From: Triglochin maritima
Taxonomy: Eukaryota; Streptophyta; Magnoliopsida; Alismatales; Juncaginaceae
DNA: 64,000 bases
Assembly: GCA_963682175.1 (NCBI GenBank)
Contig: OY821786.1
Location: 29,472,501 to 29,536,500, forward strand
Direction: 5' to 3'
Positions 11,303-23,070 of this stretch are shown one piece after another (position 1 is the stretch's first letter; each line of letters starts with the position of its first letter). The position numbers and the translations under genes were made by a program. The notes under the pieces were generated by a model that saw only the letters and a program-made list of their open reading frames with translations, made no database searches and was not told where the DNA came from.

Positions 11303-12192
11303 TCTGTGCATTCGTGTACAACCCAAGTTGGGACCTTTTAGCGTTGTTCCGTTAGTCTTATTATTGTTCTTTCTTGTTTTGGTGGGTGGATGTCACCCTA
11401 TCGAGGTGTCTGAGCAAGGCGTGTGGACCCCTTCACAGCCAGTTCCTAGGAGGGGGACCAACAAGTGAATCGATACCAGTTTGAGCGCTTATGCATGTTT
11501 ATGGAGGACCACACAGGAGGTCCAAGTTTGAGGACATGGGCGACGTTCTTCACCACTTTATGCGTCAACACCCAACGACTATCGTCGGAGGAACAAACCT
11601 AGAGGTAATAGATGATTGATTGGTTGGGAGGAATTTAGGAGGAAGTAATTCCCGCAACACGTTCGTGATCGTCTGAGGTGCGAGTTTCTGGTACTCCAGC
11701 GGGGAGATCTGAGCTTGGATTAGTATATCTACAAGTTCATCTCTTGAGAGAGATACTGTGCGGAGATCTTTAGTACGCCCGAGCAGAGGGTGATGAAGTT
11801 TACTGAGAGACTTCGACAACCACTTTGGTGAGCAGTACTTACCAGTATACCTCAGACACTAGATGTTGAGTACCCGAGTCGCACTCAAGAGAGCATGAGG
11901 GTTTGGTGGCGGTACAAATTGTTTCAATGGGGGTAGACGCGGAGGCGGTAGTCACCGCGAGAGGGGTCAGCCCAGGGGAAGATTCGAGGGTCGTCCTAAG
12001 AAGAAGCAGCGGTCAGCTGAAGGGAGTGCCAGTGATGTTGTGGACGTCGTCGTCGTTCACACCCAGGACGAAAGTGTGGCTGGGTGACTGGTGGATGCCT
12101 AGAGTGTAGACAGTTCGGTTACAGGGCACGTGATTGCCCCAGGCAGAGAGGAGCAGGCAGCGACAGTGACAACATTTGTAGCAGCGGAGCAG
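11303..12192 (+). pseudogene. decayed gag of the chromovirus-like element
   Basis: No long frame survives. A zinc-knuckle remnant is seen at 12096-12137 (CLECRQFGYRARDC), with Tyr in place of the zinc-binding His. Upstream is a gag-like stretch around 11480-11560 and a Gly/Arg-rich stretch at 11925-12010, both broken by stops. The element is cut at 12192/12193 by a minus-strand Athila-like LTR, and nothing of pol remains. Confidence 0.55.
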
Positions 12193-13790
12193 TGATTGAT
12201 CGTTTTATTTAAACCGCAAGTGCATGGCCGCATTGAAGCAGTGGAAAATACAGGTTGTCCACTGGGAGGTGTGTCGGCGTTTGGTTTGTGCGAAGGCGAG
12301 TGGTAAAAAATGGAGAGAGAGATTGATTACACTAACTACACTAGAATGCAAAAGGAAATAAAAGATAAGCAATAAAAACTAAACCCCATAGGGGATAGAG
12401 AAATAATGTGAATATAAAGATGTGTGTGTGTGTGTGTGTTCAATTAAGCTCCTCACAACATGTAGTGCATGAAATCATAAAACTACATCCAACTTTGCCT
12501 CCGCATGAATTAAGATAAGACTACATCATTAAAACATACAAGACAATAATTGGAATGAAGCTAAATGAACTCATGTATCAAGACTAGACCATACTATGCC
12601 TCCACATGAATTAAGATAAGACTACATCATTAAAACATACAAGACAATAACTAAGGTAAAGGCAGCAAGAGTACATACACTACAAATTGTGTTTCCAATA
12701 TTAACTTCATCCATATGCTAGCCTTATCATTCCCCATAAAATAGGTCCACTAATCAAAGCATAAGCTAAGCTTCATTCAAGAGCATTATCATATCAAAGA
12801 TAAGAGTGAAAACTCATTAGATGGTTATGGAAATCATATAAAGCTTAAGGGATAAAGATAACACACACTTAATACACTACATTATCATATCACATATTTC
12901 TCCACCCCAAATTGGGATGGAACTACTCACACATATTTAAACTAACTACTCTAACAAAATGAAGCATTATACTGAAATGAAACTACACTAATCAAGCAAG
13001 AAATATTAAAAAAGCATAAAACAAAACAAACAAGCAAACATGCATATGAAAGGAAATGAAACTAAGAGAGAAACAACACAATTAAAGGAAAAACATCTAA
13101 TATTAACTCACTCAATAAAAGCAACCCTTCCTCCACCAGAGTTTTGCTTCAAGGCTTCACTCTTAGTAGGGAGGATGACCACCAAAGAGGGAGATATATA
13201 CAATGGAAGGTGAAGAGTTCTATTTATAAGCATGGAAAAAGCTAATCCGGGAAAATCCCCCGACGTGGGACTAAACAAATACAAAAAATGGAAAAAGCTA
13301 ATCCGGGACAATCCCCCGACGTGGGACTAAACAAATACAAAAAATAGACTAAGAATACACTAATACACGTGCCCGCCAAAGATTAGCGGATACGGAGCAA
13401 AACAGACCGCCAATTGGCGGTCTATTAGTTCTGGATCGGGCTCATTTTTGTTGTGAGCTTGTGTTGATGTATTTGCTGGTCTTGCATGCATCTACTTCAG
13501 TTGTTAGAGCTCCTACCGGAATAGAATTGCCAAAATACTCCCCATGATGGTGTGGAGTTTTCTGTTTTGCTCTTTGGTCCTTCGGTCTTACATTCAGGTC
13601 CTTCTCCCTTGCATCTTAGTCCCGAGATCTCACAATTCAGTCCTTTTTCCCAGCTTTTGGGTCCTTATATGCTTCATCTTTTCAAACCTATTTATTCCTG
13701 AAAACTAAACATAAAACTCGTCACGTAGCATTGCTTAGGTGTAAGATAATGGATATAAGATACAAATATAAGAATGAAATGATGTATTCA
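12193..13790 (-). repeat. Athila-like LTR (3' LTR of a minus-strand element)
   Basis: Plus-strand limits TGATTGATCG to GATGTATTCA. The polypurine tract (plus: aatacccccacacctaag) lies to the right and no primer site lies to the left, so it is the 3' LTR of a minus element. It carries a palindrome at 13404-13423 (agaccgccaattggcggtct), a (TG)n run near 12420 and the shared accgcaagtgc motif at 12213. A 56-bp tandem duplication covers about 13232-13343. Confidence 0.85.
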
Positions 13791-14886
13791 AATACCCCCA
13801 CACCTAAGTTTTTGCTAGTCCCGAGCAAAACAAAGAAAGAGAAAAACAAACGAGAAACAAGAAATCCTAACTCACTTTCGTAGGAATCACGGTTGCACTT
13901 AGCACGTGCAACAAGCTGTTAAAACTCCTTGTTGCCAAGGAGGAGGAGTGTTGTCTCCTGAGGGTTTTCAGCGGATATACCCACAAAATCCGAACAAGAT
14001 GCATTATTCAATCTACACACTCGACTCGTTGGACAAATTTTGTCGATCAATGGACGCGGTAATCCTACAGACCGACTCTGTATAGGTAATCAGTCCACAC
14101 ACCTAGCCTAATGAATCATTCGTGCAAGTTAAATAAGGAATTAAGTGAAAGACATGGACAACCTCAACCTCCTCAAGTGATACAAAGTGTAAAGTCCATT
14201 AAGGTTTTTATTTGCATTTTTTTTTCTTTTTGTTTCTTTTCTCAATTTTGTTTCTTTTCTTTTTATTAGTTTGAGCTTCATTCTCCTAGGGTCAGGTTTC
14301 GTGCATCATTGCCCATGAGGACTTACACTATCACGTACACCTTTCCCCAAATCTCCATATAGGGCAATCCCTACCACCCGTGTAACGAGAGTTCGGTCGG
14401 CGCATCCCAAGTCAGATGACTCGAAAGCACTAGGCACAAAGTCCCCTCAGACCTACTTTCCTGAGTGATAGGAGCCGTGCGAGAAGAGAGAACACATACT
14501 CACTTATTTCTTATCTACACATGAACCAAAACCCCTACACTTAATGTCTCACAACAAGATTTAAAGGGTCCTTGACAACAACAGACTTCCTTAAGTTAAC
14601 AGACACGAATTATTGGCTCATTAGGTTCAGGGTGGACTTCTTTGAATGTTTGAGCACTGAAACCCTATGATTACTCACCCCCAAGGGAAAACTAGGGTGC
14701 ATCCTAATGACTCAATAAATCCTAAAGCCACTGTACTAGATATCCTAATGCATCAAGTTTAAGACAATTTTGGGAGCTTTCTTTTTACTTTGCCTCTCAA
14801 CGGTTTTGCACATGCTAAACACACGCAAAACCCACAAAACATTTTCTTTCGCAAAGACATGAAGATTTTGAAAGAAATGTGAATTT
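13791..14886 (-). mobile_element. 3' internal fragment of a minus-strand Athila-like element
   Basis: Noncoding. It matches 31055-32160 and, inverted, 7330-8450. It stops abruptly at about 14886, where the next LTR begins without its first ten or so bases. No gene is seen. Confidence 0.75.
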
Positions 14887-16726
14887 TTTTATTTAACCGC
14901 AAGTGCACGGCCGCGTTGAAGCGGTGGCAAATACGGGTCGTCCACTGGCAGGTAGGGGTGAGCTTCGGTCCAGGACCGGACCGAACCGGACCGAACCGGA
15001 CCGGACCGAAACCCGAATTTTCGGGAAGTCCGGACCGAAGACCGGACCGAATAGGTTCGGTTCGGTCCGGTCCGGTCCGGGTCGGTCCAAAACCCGAATT
15101 TTCCCCTTAAATTTTCGGTCCGGTCCGGACCGAAGACCGAATTTCCAAAATTTTGTGGACCGAAGACCGGACCGAAAAAATTCGGTCCGGTTCGGTCCGA
15201 ACCGAAAAATTCGGTTCGGTCCGGGTGCCCGGACCGGACCGAATTTTGCTCACCCCTACTGGCAGGTGTGTCGACACTTGGTTTGTGCAAAGGCGAGAGG
15301 TAAAGAAAGGGAAGAAAGGTTGGTTTGATTACACTAAACTACACAAAGATGCAAATGGAAATGGAAAAGAAGCAAGAAAAACTAAACCCCCAAAGGGGGT
15401 AGAGAAATAATGTGAACATAAAGAAGTGTGTGTGTGTTCATTAAGCTCCTCACAACATGTAGTGCATGAAATCATAAAACTACATCCAACTTTGCCTCCA
15501 CATGAATTAGGATAAGACTACATCATTAAACCATACAAGACAATAATTGGAATGAAGCTACATGAACTCAAGTATAAAGACTATACCCTACTATGCCTCC
15601 ACATGAATTAAGATTTCACTACATCATTAAAACATACAAGACATTAGCTACGGTAAAGGCAACAAGAGCACATACACTACAAATTGTGTTTCCAATATTA
15701 ACTTCATCCATATCCTAACCTTATCATTCCCCATAAAATAGGTCCACTAATCAAAGCATAAGCTAAGCTTCATTCAAGAGCATTAGCATATCAAAGATAA
15801 GAGTGAAAACCCATTAGATGGTTATGGAAATCATATAAAGCTCAAGGGATAAAGATAACACACACTTAATACACTACATGATTATATCACATATTTCTCC
15901 ACCCCCCAAATGGGGATGGAACTACTCACTACTCCTTACACTAACTATATTAGCAAAAGAAAGCATAATACTGAAATGAAAGTTAACTAAGAAGCAAGGA
16001 GCATTAAAGAAACATAAAAGGAAATGAAAGACTAAACAAAGATGCACAAATTAAAAGACAAGATTAAAAGAAACTAGAAGAATTATTTTATTAACAAATG
16101 ACTCACATTGAAGGTAGCATTCTTCTCGACCTTGAGTTTTTGCTTCAAGGCTCACTCCTTAGTAGAGAGAATGTCACCAAGCAATGGGTAATTACAATGG
16201 AAGGTGAAGAGTTCTATTTATAAGCATGGAAAAAGCTAATCGGGGACAATCCCCCGATGTGGGACTAAACCAATACCAAAAATAGCCTAAACACATAATA
16301 ATACAAGTCCAGGAGAAAGCTTAGCTGATCTGGGGCTATATGGACCGCCAATTGGCGGTCTATAAACCTCAGATCGAGTTGCTTTTGGTTGTGGGCTTTG
16401 CTTGATGGATTTGTTGGTCTTGGATGCATCTACTTGGTTTGTTGGAGCTCCGACCCGAATCGAATTGCCAAAATACTCCCCATGATGGTGTGGAGTTTCC
16501 TGTTTTGCTCTTAGGTCCTTCGGTCTTACGATCAGGTCCTTCTCCATTGCATCTCAGTCCCTAGGTCTCACAATTAAGTTTTTTCCTTCTTTTGGGTCCT
16601 TTCATGGCTCTTCTCTTCAAACCTATTTATTCCTGAAAACTAAACATAAAACTCATAACATAGCATTGCTTAGGTGAAAGATAATGGATATAAGATACAA
16701 ATATAAACATGAAATGATGCCAATCA
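14887..16726 (-). repeat. Athila-like LTR containing a hAT-type MITE
   Basis: The left end is slightly truncated (TGATTGATCG missing); the right end is gatgccaatca. The shared accgcaagtgcacgg motif is at 14896 and the palindrome gaccgccaattggcggtc at 16343-16360. It is interrupted by the 306-bp MITE at 14953-15258. It pairs with the LTR at 20127-21613 across a deleted internal region, but the two differ at many positions, so the copy is fairly old. Confidence 0.8.
14953..15258. mobile_element. hAT-type MITE with GGACCGAA palindromic repeats
   Basis: Perfect 11-bp terminal inverted repeats (TAGGGGTGAGC and GCTCACCCCTA) are flanked by an 8-bp target duplication ctggcagg (14945-14952 and 15259-15266). 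Related LTRs read through this point without the insert. The inside is almost entirely GGACCGAA/TTCGGTCC units in both orientations, so the whole element could fold on itself. The Arg/Pro-rich ORFs across it are by-products of the repeat. The 8-bp duplication and the TAGGGGTG end are typical of non-autonomous hAT elements. Confidence 0.9.
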
Positions 16727-17352
16727 CCATTGTACTAGATATCCTAATGCATCAAGTTCAAGACAATTTTGGGAGCTTTCTTTTTACTTTGCCTCTCAAC
16801 GGTTTTGCACATGCTAAACACACGCAAAACCCACAAAACATTTTCTTTCGCAAAGACATGAAGATTTTGAAAGAAATGTGAAACATTTTTAAGCACTGGG
16901 CAAGCAAAAGAAGACAAGTCACCCAAGGATCATGGGAAGCAGATATATCGATATTAAATGCAGCACACTAACATAACCCTAACAATGCAAACAAAAGAAA
17001 ATAAAATCAAAAGAAAAAGACTCAACTATGTACACACGTAAAACACCCCCCACACCTACTTCATGCATTGTCCTCAATGAATGCGAGCAAGATACTACAT
17101 GGATGTATGCATGAAAAAGGAGAGATGTCACCAACATCTTCACAAAGGGAAGTTCAAGGTCATGTTGATGGACACAACCCAAATTCCCCTCAAAACCTGT
17201 GAGATACATAAAAAGGGAGACCAAATACGTGAAAGAAAGGGGGCCCAAATACTTAAGGGTTGGAGCCCACAACAATCAATGCTCGCTCATGGAGTCTTCT
17301 TCTTCTTTTTTTCTTTTTTTTTAAAACTATGTACAACAATAGGCATCCATCT

Positions 17353-19226
17353 TCATATGTCAAGGGACATAAAATGGGAACCCACCATCTCTCGAGCCAG
17401 AAATGCACATGCATGGGCTCGCAACATACAAAACAGAATTGCTTGACCACCTGACACCCTTATATACATTGTGGTCGTTCGATGCCTCTTGAGAGTTAGC
17501 AAAAGTGGAGGCATGAATGAGAGGTGAACCTCTATCAGGTTGAAGGGTATCAGGTGGTTGATTGTTAACCCACATGGGGTCCTCAGCAGATACAGAATGA
17601 AGTGCATGTGGCCGAGATGCCATAAAAATAGTATCTTGTGGCTCAAAAGCCACGGATCAGAAGGATGTGGCTCAAGGGCCACAAGATCAGAAGAATTTGG
17701 CTCAAGGGCCACAAGATCAAAAGGAGGTGGCACTGAGGCCACGTGATCAGAACATAAAGCACCCTCTTGTGCCAGCCCAGGTGAAACATCTTCACCACCT
17801 TCAGGATTTCCATCGAACAATTCTCTGAAGTACTTGAATGTGCCCTCAACTTCAATTTCATCCAAACCCTGGGTAAGGTTGACCCCAACAGGGTCATTGA
17901 AGGCACCTGGCTTCTTTCCAATGGTGTAGATGTTGAAATCAGCGCATTGACTACCATAAGTCAATCGCATCAGACCATTGTGACAATTGATCAATGCATT
18001 GGAAGTCGCAAGGAATGGTCGCCCCAGAATGACAAGAATTTGTCCAAGTGGGTTTGGCACAGGTTCAGTATCCAAGACAATGAAGTCGACTGGATAAATG
18101 AACTCTCCCACTTTGATCAGCACATCTTCCACCACACCCCTCGGTTTCTTCATAGACCAATCAGCCAATTGAAGAGTGGTTTTTGTTTGTTTGAGGTCTC
18201 CAAGACCGAGGTGGACGTAGACAGAATATGGAAGAAGATTAACAGATGCACCAAGGTCCAATAAGGCTCGATGTATGGACACATCACCAATCACACAAGA
18301 GATAGTAGGAAAGCCAGGGTCCTTGTACTTGACTTGCATGGGTTGTGCCAACAAAGAACTCACGTTAGCCGCAAGAAAAGCTTTCTCTTCTTGGCGCATA
18401 AGTCCTTGAGAACCTTGGCATAAGGTGGCATTTTCTGAATCACCTCCAATAGAGGGATGTTCACCTTAACTTGTCGAAACATCTCAAGCATCTTGTCATG
18501 CTGATCAGAGGTTTTCCTTTTAAGGCGCTCAGGGAATGGTGCCTTCGGGGCATAAGGGTGCGAAGGAACATCAGAATTCTGGTCCAAAGAAGCATGAGTG
18601 GGGACCTCAGAATCTAATTCCTTTGACACAAAAGGAGACAAGGGGACCTCAGGGTTCGGCCCCATTGTCGAAGGAACCTCAGGATCTGGCTCCTTCCTGG
18701 AAGTATTTGTGGAGGGAGCCTCAGGATTCGGCTCCCTCAAAGATGGTGATGACAAAGAAGGCACCCCAATGTGGTTATCCACCTCCTTACCAGACCTCAA
18801 AGTATGAATCACGTTAATATGATGGGTCGGTTCAGAGGTAGCATGAGGTAAAGGTGTCCTTTCTTGAGAATGGGTACCTCGAAGATTCACCTCAGGTTGA
18901 CTCGGGAACTGACCCTTCTCGCATTCATGGAATTGAAGAGCCAACTGGCTAACTTGCATTTCCAAAGCCTTGACTGTACTTTGCAACGGTTGAAGGGTTG
19001 GATCACAAGAAGGGTCCTTGGGGTCAACCCGCTGGGGTGGTGGAGTCTGGTTGGAATAACCCGACGATGAGGCATGAGCAAGTTGGTAATTATGGTGCTG
19101 AGACCTTTGATGTGGGGGTTGGTAGGTCGCCGATGGGCGTGGAGGTTGAGGTTGAGCGTGCGAGCTCTGACTGTTACCCCCACTAGGCCCCCAAGAGAAG
19201 TTAGGATTTGGTACTGTACTTTGCAA
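17353..19226 (-). pseudogene. truncated Gag-protease of the deleted Athila-like element
   Basis: Two overlapping frames (19226-18360 and 18399-17353) together match the Gag C-terminal half and protease of the element at 38249-32631. Landmarks are [42 protein letters not shown], the protease site [16 protein letters not shown] and [17 protein letters not shown] frameshift near 18360-18399 separates them. The linker carries repeats of the type EPNPEAPS/EPDPEVPS that the related element lacks. After the protease the frame runs into unrelated sequence, without reverse transcriptase. The first part of gag, including capsid and zinc knuckle, is deleted. Confidence 0.78.
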
Positions 19227-20102
19227 TGCTTGAAGTTAGGCATTCTAAAAGCAAGTAGACATCCCCCAAGAGAAGACCACAATGCCCAGCAAGTGATACC
19301 AGATCTGGAGATCCAGTACCTCCCACTATCGACAAGGTAGGCAACGCCGATCAGGCCTTCTTTGTTGTAGGGAAATCCCCCACCTATCGTTGTAGGGAAG
19401 TAAGGAGGGGCTTTCTTTGAGGGAAGTGAGGGGCTTTCTTTGAGGGAAGTAAGGATTCTAGAAGAAAGGCATCCTTAATTCCCTACAACGATAGTGGGGT
19501 GATGAAATCCCCCACCTTATCTTTTATGGGACAACCCCTCCTTAGTAGCGTTTTGATCTTAAATCTAGCAATCAACACTCCAATCAAACGCTCAACTCAC
19601 TCTTGTCCCGATGCACCTTACTAACTAATGCATGATTTAAAAATGCATGAATGAGGGAGTTGGTTGCATGTACCTCACGCCAGCAATCAACAACAAAAAA
19701 TGTAAAGCAAAGAAAAGAGAAATGCGTGCAAGGTCTACAAATGATGCATGACCTATATGGCAATCAATCTATTCTTTTGCTTTGAGTTTTAAGGTCCAAG
19801 TTTATTAAAGGGACTTGATTGTTAATCTGGGAGCAAACTACAAGTCAAAAGATGAAAAATTGAACTCCCAGAGAACCTAGTGAAAGTAGAAACAACAAGA
19901 AAAAATGGGAGAGAAATTAGAGCTCACCAGGCCACCAACTGGCGGTCCAGAGCCGCTGATTGGTTGTTTGTTTTCTTCTGATTTTCTCCCATCTTCTCCT
20001 GGAGACATCTCTTGATCCTTGAAGCCTCCTGAAACAAACAAAACTAAAAACAAAAAATTAAAACCACTCGAATCGTCCAAACTAAAGTCTGGACAGAACA
20101 CC
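19227..20102 (-). other. leader of the deleted Athila-like element
   Basis: Noncoding. It matches pieces of the leader at 38505-39305 (accacaatgcccagcaagtg, ccccaccttatcttttatgg). A degenerate palindrome pair lies at about 19930-19968. A short local duplication around ggggctttctttgagggaagt is seen at 19400-19450. Confidence 0.6.
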
Positions 20103-20120
20103 TCCCTGAGAACGGCGCCA
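20103..20120 (-). other. primer binding site (tRNA-Asp type)
   Basis: The minus strand reads TGGCGCCGTTCTCAGGGA, close to the tRNA-Asp 3' end used by Athila-like elements, with mismatches in the middle. It lies six bases from the LTR edge. Confidence 0.7.
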
Positions 20121-20126
20121 ACAATT

Positions 20127-21613
20127 TGATTGATAAATTTTAATTAACCACAAGTGGACGGCCGCATTCAAGGGGTGGCAAATACGGCTCGATCTATAGG
20201 GAGGTGTGTCGACTTTAGTTTGTTTGAAGGCGAGTGGGAAAGAAAGGAGAGAAATGAGTTATGGTCAAACTACACAACAATGCAAAAAGGAAATGGAAGG
20301 TAAGCAATAAAACTAAACCCTATAGGGGGTAGAGAAAAAGTGTGAATACAAAGATATGTGTGTGTGTTCAATTATGCTCATCACAACATGTAGTGCATGA
20401 AAATCATAAAACGAAATCCTACTTTGCCTCCACATGAAATAATATAACCCCATATCATTAAAACATACAAGACAATAATTGAAATGAAGCTAAATGAACT
20501 CATGTATAAAGACCAAACCCAACATGAAATAAGATAGCACATTATCATTAAAACATACAAGGCATTAACCAAGGTAAAGGAAACAAGAGCACATGCAACT
20601 ACAAGTCATGTTTCCTTCATCAATTCCATCCATATCCTCACATTATCATTCCCCATAAAATAGGTCCACTAATCTAAGCATAAGCTAAGCTTCATTCAAG
20701 AGAATTAGCATATCAAAGACAAGAGTGAAATCCCATTAGATGGTTATGGAAATCATATAAGGCACAATGGATTAAGATAACACACATCTACTACATCACA
20801 TAATCATACACTACAAGATACATTAAAATGAAACATTCTACTGAAATGAAATTAACCTAAGCAAGCAAGAAATATTAAAGAAGTTAAAAGGACATAAAAC
20901 TAAAGAAGCATGCAAGCATATGAAAGGAAATTAAACTAAGAAAGAAACAACATAACTAAAGGAAAAACATCTATTATTACTCACTCAATTACAAGTAGTC
21001 TCTCTCCACCAGGGGTTTTTGCTTCAAGGTTTTTACTCCTAGTAAAGAGGATGAAAACCAAAAGAGAGATTCATTACAACAGAGGAGGGAGAGTTCTATT
21101 TATAACCATAGAAAAAGGTAATCCGGGACAATCCCCCAGTATGGGACTAAATAAATACCAAAAATAGCCTAAATACACACTAATACGCGACCCTACGAAA
21201 TCTTAGGGGATCCGGATCAAAACAGACCGCCAATCAGCGGTCTATATTGTTTGGATCCGGCCGTTGTTTCGTGTGGGCTTTTCTGGATGTCTTTGTTGGT
21301 CTTTGATGGATCTACTTTGCTTGCTGGAGCTCCGACCCGAATAGAATTGTCAAAATATTCCCCATGATGGTGTGGAGTATTCTTGTTTGCTCATTGATCC
21401 TTCGATCTTACATTCAGGTCCTTCGATCTTGCATCTTAGTCCTCGAGTCACTCAACTTAGTCCTTTTTTCCCTGCTATTAGGTCCATTTATAGTCTCTCC
21501 TTCTCAAACCAACTTATTCCTGAAAACAAAACATTAAACTCGTAACATAGCATTGTTTGGGTGAAAGATAATGGATATAAGACACAAAGATATGCATGAA
21601 ATGATGTCAATCA
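20127..21613 (-). repeat. 5' LTR of the deleted Athila-like element
   Basis: Plus-strand limits are TGATTGATAAATT and GATGTCAATCA. The palindrome agaccgccaatcagcggtct is at 21224-21243. The right edge abuts the promoter flank of peptide gene A about 500 bp upstream of its ATG. Confidence 0.85.
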
Positions 21614-22049
21614 TAAGTCATTGAAAAGACAAATAGAGGTTGCGTTTGATATTTTTGAAAGCAAAGTTTTATTTAATATTGTTTGAAGATGTATACGGAA
21701 AACCAAGTCATAGAATTCCATACACACGTCACAACTAGATTAAAATTAGTAACTAATAAATATCACAAAATTCATTATTTGTTGTTAACTTCAAAAGGTA
21801 TAAATATTTCTTATGTTATTATCCATGCCACTGGTTAACCAACTCAAATGCATAAAACATCGGTAAGTTGCTATCCAGAATTGAAATGCTTTCAAAATTA
21901 AATATTGTTTTATAATATAATATTAGTAAGAAATGCAAAGGTCCATTTTGTCATCATCATTAGTAATTTAAAGTTCTAAACTATTTGTCATATATAATAC
22001 GTAGATTTGTGAAATAGACACATCTATTAAACAAATTGTCCAGATCCAC

Positions 22050-22057
22050 TATAAAAG
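22050..22057 (+). promoter_or_regulatory. TATA box of peptide gene A
   Basis: TATAAAAG 63 bp upstream of the chosen ATG, conserved in genes B and C along with about 400 bp of upstream sequence. It supports ATG 22120 over the in-frame codon at 22036, which lies upstream of the TATA box. Confidence 0.75.
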
Positions 22058-22119
22058 CAGAAGAACATAAGCACTTATCCTTCAACAAATTTCATTCTTA
22101 CCACCACCTACAATCACCA

Positions 22120-23070
22120 ATGGCTTCAAAATCAATCGTTTTGTTTATTGCACTCGTGATAGCAACACTCTTCATCTCATCTGAGGTGGTGGCCACTGAA
22201 AATGTCAATGAGAAGTCTGATGGTCAGAATAAAAATACATTACAAATTAAATTTGCATATATATTACTTCGATTTTTATTCTTTTGTAGTGTAGTTGACT
22301 TTATATATTTGTGTCCTTAGATGTCTCGAAGTCTGAAGTCGGCGTTGATCATATCGATGTCATTGCTGCGAGCATAATGTTGTTTTTTTGTCAAAATAAA
22401 ACTCGTGCTGCATAACTAATTAATTAATTAAAGCATACCAAATACATTCAGATGTACCAAATTAATTTTTTACATATTATTCATTCTAGATTTTTAGTGG
22501 TGTTTCGACTTTTGTTATTTCTGTCATTAGATGTTTCCATGTCTGAAGTAGGCTCTGACGGGATCGACGTCACTGGTAAGTATTGAAAACATAATTCTGT
22601 ATTTTTTTCGAAATAAAAGTCAAACTACAAAACAAGCTAATTAAGGCATATCAAACTAATACATCTACCCTTTCTTGTGTGATTGGGATCTAAAACCAAC
22701 CAAAAGCTTAATTTTAACAATAAATGACTACTGTTTTGTGAGATTCACTCTTAAACTCTAAAGGATACTGTGCAAGTATAAACATGGCAAACCATACTGT
22801 ATCCCCATACACTAGATTTTGAAGATCATTTCACTAAAGAAGTTCCATTACGTCCTACTAAATTAGGTGTTTTGCTACAAGATAACTATAGTACTATACA
22901 TGCATCCTTGATTTCAAAGTTTTTATTGTTTTCTTACAACTTAAATGAGGTGTTGTTTGTTGTTGTGTCGGAGAACAGATGATGAATCAGCTGAACGATT
23001 CAGGCACCATTGGCGAATCATGTGCTGCAAAAGGCATCACTGGAAGTGGGTTTGTAGACCAAGGCATTGA
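22120..23070 (+). CDS. secreted Cys/Trp/His/Arg-rich peptide precursor, gene A (3 exons)
   Basis: Predicted exons are 22120-22222, 22531-22575 and 22979-23070, giving 79 residues. Both introns are phase 1 with GT-AG ends (donor gtaagt after exon 2). Residues 1-26 form a signal peptide (MASKSIVLFIALVIATLFIS, then SEVVATE). Residues 27-55 are an acidic pro-segment (SMSEVGSDGIDVTDDESAE). Residues 56-79 form a basic C-terminal domain (RFRHHWRIMCCKRHHWKW, VCRPRH). The stop TGA replaces a Trp codon found in gene B, so the last WCH is lost and three Cys remain. The signal peptide resembles plant glycine-rich protein precursors (ISSEV before cleavage), and the whole layout resembles antimicrobial peptide precursors. 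Both are inference; the true function is unknown. Confidence 0.68.
22321..22365 (+). pseudogene. relic duplicate of exon 2 in gene A
   Basis: After an acceptor-like cttag, the 45 bases encode DVSKSEVGVDHIDVI, parallel to exon 2 (DVSMSEVGSDGIDVT). The donor that follows exon 2 (gtaagt) is ctgcga here, so the exon cannot be spliced out normally. The same relic is in copy C (46085-46129) and mostly deleted in gene B. Confidence 0.6.

Larger units (their letters stand above)
16727..20126 (-). mobile_element. internal region of a deleted Athila-like element
   Basis: Reading on the minus strand: primer site (20103-20120), leader, Gag C-terminal part, protease, then the 3' noncoding region. The capsid half of gag and all of reverse transcriptase, RNase H and integrase are missing, as is the polypurine tract at the 16726 junction. 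It could move only with enzymes from another element, and probably not at all. Confidence 0.8.

Noticed and set aside
12420..12440. TG dinucleotide run as a separate feature
   Set aside because: It is a short microsatellite present at the same place in all related LTRs and explained by them.
14889..15410. Overlapping Arg/Pro-rich frames on both strands
   Set aside because: They are translations of the GGACCGAA repeats of the MITE and vanish outside it.
22036..22119. Upstream in-frame start for peptide gene A (MSRSTIKAEEH)
   Set aside because: It lies upstream of the TATA box and would bury the signal peptide. Copy C has no equivalent codon there.
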